A stretch of DNA of 34,959 bases. Origin: Acidobacteriaceae bacterium. GTDB taxonomy: Bacteria; Acidobacteriota; Terriglobia; Terriglobales; Acidobacteriaceae. This document shows positions 31,136 through 34,959 of this stretch, in pieces; positions within the stretch are counted from its first letter, which is position 1, and every line of letters starts with the position of its first letter. The stretch covers positions 1 through 34,959 of the forward strand of contig PLSM01000094.1 of assembly GCA_003165075.1 (NCBI GenBank). Direction: 5' to 3'. Under the pieces are notes generated by a model, which saw only the letters and a list, made by a program, of their open reading frames with translations, was not told the origin of the DNA and did not search any database. The translations under genes and the position numbers were made by a program.

Positions 31136-32275
31136 ATGAAGCGCCTTCTTGTAATCGGGTTGGTGTGTGCATTTTCTTGCTGCCTGCATGCGCAGGTGGT
31201 CGATACAACAGTCTGCGACATTCTCAAGAATCCGCAGTCCTTTAACGGAAAGATTGTTCGCGTCAAGGGAACGGTGACGGCTGGGCTGTCTCAATTTGTG
31301 ATCAAGGGCACTGGCTGCGGCCAGCACGTGAGCGACATCTGGCTTTCGTATCCTGAAGGGACGAAGGCCAAGGCAGGCCCCGCCCTCATGGTTCAGATGC
31401 AGCCCGCCCGCAACTTCGCCGGGACGGTTGCGCCTGTCGAGCGGACGCCTGTAACCCTGGATAAGAGCAAAGACTTCAAGCAGTTCGATTCCGCGCTTGC
31501 CGCACCTTACAAAGGCAACGGCATGTGCATCGGATGCGGGCGCAACAACGTGAGCGCCACACTGGTGGGCCGGCTGGACGGAGCGGACGTGGCTCTGCAT
31601 CACGACGCGTCGGGCAAGATTGCACTCATCAGCGGCTTCGGGCATCTGAATGCCTATCCCGCGCGGCTTGTCCTGCAATCGGTCTCCGATGTAACTCCCC
31701 AGGAGATCGATTACTCAAAAATCGCTCCGATCACCAAGGGCGAGATTCCGCTCGATGCCCAGGTCAGCGACCCATTGGCGACTATTCACCTGGTAGCAAA
31801 GGCCTTCGGTCCCGGCAACGCGGCAGGTGAGGATGTGGAACGGGCTGCCAACGCCTTCGGCACTAAGGTTGACAACAATGGCGTAGTGATTGGATTCGGC
31901 GGCGCCAATGAGGCCTCGTCAAAATCCGAGGTCAAGGGCGACGTTGACTCCCCGGATGGCGTGCTCTTCAGCTGCATCTTCGACAAGAACCGGCTGAAGG
32001 ACACAACCTTGGCCATTGCCATTGCCTATGCCGGATCACAGATTGCCGATATTCGCGCCCCCAAGTCGGCCGCGAAATCGACCGACATCTATGATCTGGA
32101 AAGCCACGCCGGGCAAACGGCAATCTTGTGTGGAATCGCCAACCGGCTGAAAACGTTCACCCTTCCGGGCGGCTACATGGTTTGGAACGAGGCCTGGACA
32201 GCTGAAGAGCGGACCAGCAACGCTGACAAGGCATTTAGGTCCTATCTCTCACAAGAAGAACTGCTCACCCCCTAG
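31136..32275 (+). CDS. Secreted protein of unknown function with OB-like N-terminus
   Basis: A 379-residue exported protein from the ATG at 31136 (GGAG 8 nt upstream) with signal peptide MKRLLVIGLVCAFSCCLHAQ. The mature N-terminus (CDILKNPQSFNGKIVRVKGTVTAGLSQFVIKG) looks like the small OB-fold-like module seen in many exported proteins, in which a Cys-x-x-x-x-x-Pro segment precedes FxGKxVxVxG. A GMCIGCGRNN motif (about 136-145) offers a CxxC pair. The C-terminal half has no recognised domain. Cysteines at several positions suggest disulfides. It is followed by a very strong hairpin, so the gene is probably monocistronic. Function not recognised. Confidence 0.65.
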   Translation: MKRLLVIGLVCAFSCCLHAQVVDTTVCDILKNPQSFNGKIVRVKGTVTAGLSQFVIKGTGCGQHVSDIWLSYPEGTKAKAGPALMVQMQPARNFAGTVAPVERTPVTLDKSKDFKQFDSALAAPYKGNGMCIGCGRNNVSATLVGRLDGADVALHHDASGKIALISGFGHLNAYPARLVLQSVSDVTPQEIDYSKIAPITKGEIPLDAQVSDPLATIHLVAKAFGPGNAAGEDVERAANAFGTKVDNNGVVIGFGGANEASSKSEVKGDVDSPDGVLFSCIFDKNRLKDTTLAIAIAYAGSQIADIRAPKSAAKSTDIYDLESHAGQTAILCGIANRLKTFTLPGGYMVWNEAWTAEERTSNADKAFRSYLSQEELLTP

Positions 32276-32302
32276 GAAGCAGGCAAGCTTATACAGTTGT
32301 GC

Positions 32303-32342
32303 GGCCAGGAGAATCGCTTCGTTGTGAAGCGATTCCCTGGCC
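32303..32342 (+). terminator. Long stem-loop after the secreted-protein gene
   Basis: GGCCAGG-A-GAATCGCTTC / GAAGCGATTC-CCTGGCC around a GTTGT loop: 17 paired bases with one bulged A, 27 nt after the stop codon and about 100 nt before proC. There is no downstream T tract. Most likely a transcription terminator or mRNA 3'-end stabiliser. Confidence 0.7.
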
Positions 32343-32445
32343 GAATTGTCTACGAACCTACTCGGGGCGTAGCATAGGCGCGGCGATGCGCGTATTCTGG
32401 ACGTAGTTTCAAAACCCTCATCTAAATCAAGGGAAAAAGGAAAAA

Positions 32446-33300
32446 ATGGCGGAGATAGCCGTTGAGGCCACCGAAGTACCCGCGCAGTTGCCCAATGTCC
32501 GTGTGGCCGTGCTCGGAGCCGGCAAGATGGGCGGCATTCTGCTGCAAGCCTTTTTGAAGCAGAACCTTTTTGCTCCCGACCAGATTCACGCCACCGTAGG
32601 CCACGCCGAGCGAGCGCTCGCCCTGAGTACACAATGGGGTGTGGACGTGAGCACCGACAACCTGGCCGCGGCCAGCAAGGCGGATCTGATTCTGCTGGGC
32701 GTGAAGCCCTTCCAGGTGCCGGACCTGATCGCCGAGATACGCCCCGCGCTTACCAAGACCAAAACGCTGGTCTCCTTTGCTGCATCGGTCAAGACCAGGG
32801 CGATTGAAGACGCGGCGGGGCTGGAGATAGGCGTGATTCGCGCCATGCCCAACACACCCTCGGCCCTGGGCGCGGGAGCCGCAGGATTGTGCCGCGGGCG
32901 TTTTGTGACCCCGGCACAAATGGAACTGGCGCAACGCATTTTTGAGACGGTGGGCCGCGTTGTGGTGGTGGACGAAAAACACATGGATGCCGTAACAGGC
33001 CTATCGGCTTCGGGACCGGCCTACATCTACATCATTATTGAAGCGCTGGCCGAGGCGGGCGTGAAGGTGGGCTTGCCCCGCGACACGGCTACGCAGCTGG
33101 CCGCGCAAACCACCTATGGCGCCGCCAAGATGGTGCTCGACACTGGCTACCATCCGGCGCTGCTGAAGGACGCCGTAACCACTCCCGCCGGGTGCACCAT
33201 CGACGGCATTCTCGAGCTTGAGGAAGGTGGCCTGCGCGTCACGCTCATCAAGGCCGTGATGCGCGCCACGGAGAGGGCCAAGCAGCTGGCGGCGGGATGA
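32446..33300 (+). CDS. proC: Pyrroline-5-carboxylate reductase
   Basis: Last step of proline synthesis (1-pyrroline-5-carboxylate to proline with NAD(P)H), cytoplasmic. 284 residues. The N-terminal Rossmann motif is VAVLGAGKMGG (about 17-27). RAMPNTPSALGAG is the family block around the substrate pocket. The C-terminal signature MDAVTGLSASGPAYIYIIIEALAEAGVKVGLPR and AVTTPAGCTIDGILELEEGGLR are both complete. About 15 extra residues precede the Rossmann strand. The start is supported by a purine-rich AAAAAGG upstream. Monocistronic or followed closely by the acyltransferase gene (37-nt gap). Confidence 0.95.
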   Translation: MAEIAVEATEVPAQLPNVRVAVLGAGKMGGILLQAFLKQNLFAPDQIHATVGHAERALALSTQWGVDVSTDNLAAASKADLILLGVKPFQVPDLIAEIRPALTKTKTLVSFAASVKTRAIEDAAGLEIGVIRAMPNTPSALGAGAAGLCRGRFVTPAQMELAQRIFETVGRVVVVDEKHMDAVTGLSASGPAYIYIIIEALAEAGVKVGLPRDTATQLAAQTTYGAAKMVLDTGYHPALLKDAVTTPAGCTIDGILELEEGGLRVTLIKAVMRATERAKQLAAG

Positions 33301-33337
33301 TCTCAGCGCTGACTCGCTGACCTGCGCACACACTTCC

Positions 33338-34390
33338 TTGCCCATTCAACGCCCAACCTGGCTGCCCAACTACCTGCCGGAACTAGACGGCCTGCGCGGG
33401 CTTGCGATTCTGTGGGTCGTTCTCTACCACTGCCATCTGCGGCTCCAGGGAACGTGGCTCTTCTCCGCCAGCATGTGGGGATGGTCGGGCGTGATTGTCT
33501 TTTTTGTCTTAAGCGGGTTTCTGATTACTTCCATTCTCCTGGGCACGCTGGACAAGCCGCACTACCTGCATACCTTCCATGCGCGCAGGGTGCTGCGCAT
33601 CTGGCCCCTGTATGCGCTGCTGCTGGCGGTTGTCTACCTGAACGCTCCCTGGTTCATCGGCCCCACCGTGCTGGAAGCCATCAAATCCGCACCCTGGCTG
33701 GCTTATATTTTCTTCGTCCAGAACCTTTTTCACCTCACTCTGCCGCCGGCGATCGGACCCACCTGGGCGCTGGCCATCGAGGAGCAGTACTACTTCCTCT
33801 GGGCGCCTGCGGTGCGCTTCCTGCGCCGCCCCTGGCTCTTGGCCCTCCTGCTGACTCTGGCGCTGATCTGCTCTCCCCTGCTGCGCCACGGCCACCACGC
33901 CTGGATCACGCCCACCCACACGCTGATTCACCTGGACGGCCTTGCCCTGGGCAGCCTCATGGCGCTAGGGATCTACACAATCCCTCTGGCCCGGCGCATC
34001 TGGTTATCGATTGGCCTGGGAAGCTTGGTACTGGGCATTGCTGCCGCGGCCACTGTGGCCGGGGGAACCGCATTTTTGGATTCCGCCCTGGCGCTCGGCT
34101 TTGCCGGCGCGGTGCTGGCGGCCATTGCCTCCACAGGTGCGCGCAATCCGGTGAACGCTATACTGCGCCGCGGACCGCTGGCTTTCTATGGCCGCATCAG
34201 CTATGGCCTTTACATGATTCACATCACGGTCTTCATCTACTTTGGCTGGTTCGATCTGCGCATGGATCATTTCGGTATGGCCGGCAATCTCGCAGTGGTG
34301 GCGTTCCGTCTGGCAGCCTCTACTGTGCTGGCCACTGTTCTCTGGTACGGCTTTGAGTCGCAAATCCTGAAACTCAAGCGCTACTTCTGA
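33338..34390 (+). CDS. Acyltransferase family 3 membrane protein (OafA/YrhL-like)
   Basis: A 350-residue polytopic inner-membrane protein that transfers acyl groups to cell-surface polysaccharides or similar acceptors. Family marks: the N-terminal LPELDGLRGLAILWVVLYHC with the conserved His, SGVIVFFVLSGFLIT, FHARRVLRIWPLY, WALAIEEQYYFLWAP, and IHITVFIYFG near the end. About ten membrane segments are visible. The start codon appears to be TTG (33338) without a clear ribosome binding site, so the exact N-terminus is uncertain. It lies 37 nt after proC. The acceptor cannot be inferred since no glycan genes are near. Confidence 0.88.
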   Translation: MPIQRPTWLPNYLPELDGLRGLAILWVVLYHCHLRLQGTWLFSASMWGWSGVIVFFVLSGFLITSILLGTLDKPHYLHTFHARRVLRIWPLYALLLAVVYLNAPWFIGPTVLEAIKSAPWLAYIFFVQNLFHLTLPPAIGPTWALAIEEQYYFLWAPAVRFLRRPWLLALLLTLALICSPLLRHGHHAWITPTHTLIHLDGLALGSLMALGIYTIPLARRIWLSIGLGSLVLGIAAAATVAGGTAFLDSALALGFAGAVLAAIASTGARNPVNAILRRGPLAFYGRISYGLYMIHITVFIYFGWFDLRMDHFGMAGNLAVVAFRLAASTVLATVLWYGFESQILKLKRYF

Positions 34391-34444
34391 ACACTTTGCG
34401 AATGAAGCTGCGCAGTCCTACAAGAGAGTCGGCGCAACTGCCGC

Positions 34445-34473
34445 TTGTGACTCCAATCACCCCTGGCTGTAAC
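34445..34473 (+). promoter_or_regulatory. Possible sigma-70 promoter for the phosphoketolase gene
   Basis: TTGTGA (34445-34450), a 17-bp spacer and TGTAAC (34468-34473), each 4/6 to consensus, 52 nt before the start codon at 34526. Moderate similarity only. Confidence 0.35.
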
Positions 34474-34525
34474 CTTTGGCTGCTAGCCTTGAGTGGCACG
34501 CAATTTCGCCCTTGCGAGGTGCAAC

Positions 34526-34959
34526 ATGAGCGAAGCGACGAGTCACGGTCCTCTGAGCCCGGAATTGTTGGCGAAGATGGACGCCTACTGGCGGGCCGCG
34601 AATTATCTCTCAGTTGGCCAGATTTACCTCAAAGACAACCCGCTGCTGGAACGCCCGCTTACGCTGGACGACGTGAAGCCGCGGCTACTAGGCCACTGGG
34701 GCACCACGCCGGGACTCAACTTTCTTTATGTGCACTGGAACCGGTTGATCCGTGAGCGCAATCTGAACATGATTTACGTCATTGGCCCGGGGCATGGCGG
34801 ACCGGGGCTTGTGGCCAACACTTATCTCGAGGGATCGTACACCGAAATCTATCCCCACATTGAGCAGAACAAAGACGGGATCAAGCGCTTGTTCCGCCAG
34901 TTCAGCTGGCCCTACGGCATTCCTAGTCATGTGGCGCCGGAGACTCCGGGCTCGATCCA
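34526..34959 (+). CDS. Xylulose-5-phosphate/fructose-6-phosphate phosphoketolase, 5' part only
   Basis: Thiamine-diphosphate enzyme that splits xylulose 5-phosphate (and often fructose 6-phosphate) with phosphate into acetyl phosphate and an aldose phosphate. The gene starts at ATG 34526 ([21 protein letters not shown]) with GAGGTG just upstream. It runs off the window end after 144 codons; the full enzyme is about 790-800 residues. Recognisable N-terminal motifs are [51 protein letters not shown] and, near the end, [20 protein letters not shown]. The last is the family's (F)SWPGGIPSH-type block, with Tyr in place of the usual Gly. Partial at its 3' end. Confidence 0.93.
   Translation, partial: MSEATSHGPLSPELLAKMDAYWRAANYLSVGQIYLKDNPLLERPLTLDDVKPRLLGHWGTTPGLNFLYVHWNRLIRERNLNMIYVIGPGHGGPGLVANTYLEGSYTEIYPHIEQNKDGIKRLFRQFSWPYGIPSHVAPETPGSI

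Noticed and set aside
34494..34510. Sigma-54-like sequence (TGGCACG...TTTCGC) before the phosphoketolase gene
   Set aside because: The GG and GC elements are separated by 11 instead of the required 10 bases and the TTGC element is imperfect.

Overview
The window is a gene-dense, roughly 60% GC stretch of a Gram-negative chromosome. The best guess is an acidobacterium (Acidobacteriota, Terriglobia-like). This rests on the combination of a coiled-coil outer-membrane porin, several VCBS/ASPIC (UnbV) and beta-propeller secreted proteins, DapD-type lysine/peptidoglycan synthesis, and a DUF885 peptidase. The assignment is inference, because no rRNA or marker gene is present. I found no tRNA, rRNA, CRISPR array or transposase.

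Layout. 18-3363 (+): fabI (enoyl-ACP reductase) and a DcaP-like porin that ends in a strong hairpin. 18655-3899 (-): a 15 kb block on one strand. It starts with a TPR/VCBS/ASPIC secreted protein and a GTGA-coupled amidase. After a 262-bp leader comes a run of seven genes with overlaps or very short gaps: a DAHP synthase without its regulatory domain, a one-haem HzsA-like protein, a VCBS/ASPIC protein, a YVTN-propeller/di-haem cytochrome, a second propeller, a Rid-family protein and a two-part periplasmic binding protein. 18839-20050 (+): a divergent PH-domain membrane protein. 20051-20919: an AT-richer regulatory stretch with a promoter, two leader hairpins and a small, probably conserved protein. 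21100-21960: dapD. 22263-24760: a DUF2235 hydrolase divergent from a lipoprotein and a small helical protein. 24852-26919: HxlR regulator, two VOC proteins and DinB. 27190-34959: zinc-finger membrane protein, MBL-fold hydrolase, DUF885 peptidase, a secreted protein of unknown function, proC, an acyltransferase and the 5' end of a phosphoketolase.

How the genes may work together. The seven-gene unit is the most unusual part. One cytoplasmic aromatic-pathway entry enzyme is physically coupled to at least five exported proteins carrying three c-type haem sites, two propellers and a ligand-binding protein. This looks like a dedicated periplasmic redox or sensing module supplied by aromatic metabolism, but its substrate and function cannot be read from the sequence.

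At a smaller scale the window holds several repeat families. The clearest is a hairpin element (10-bp arms, 6-nt loop) present three times. Two copies lie inside genes at interdomain linkers, in different reading frames, and the third copy has compensatory changes in both arms.
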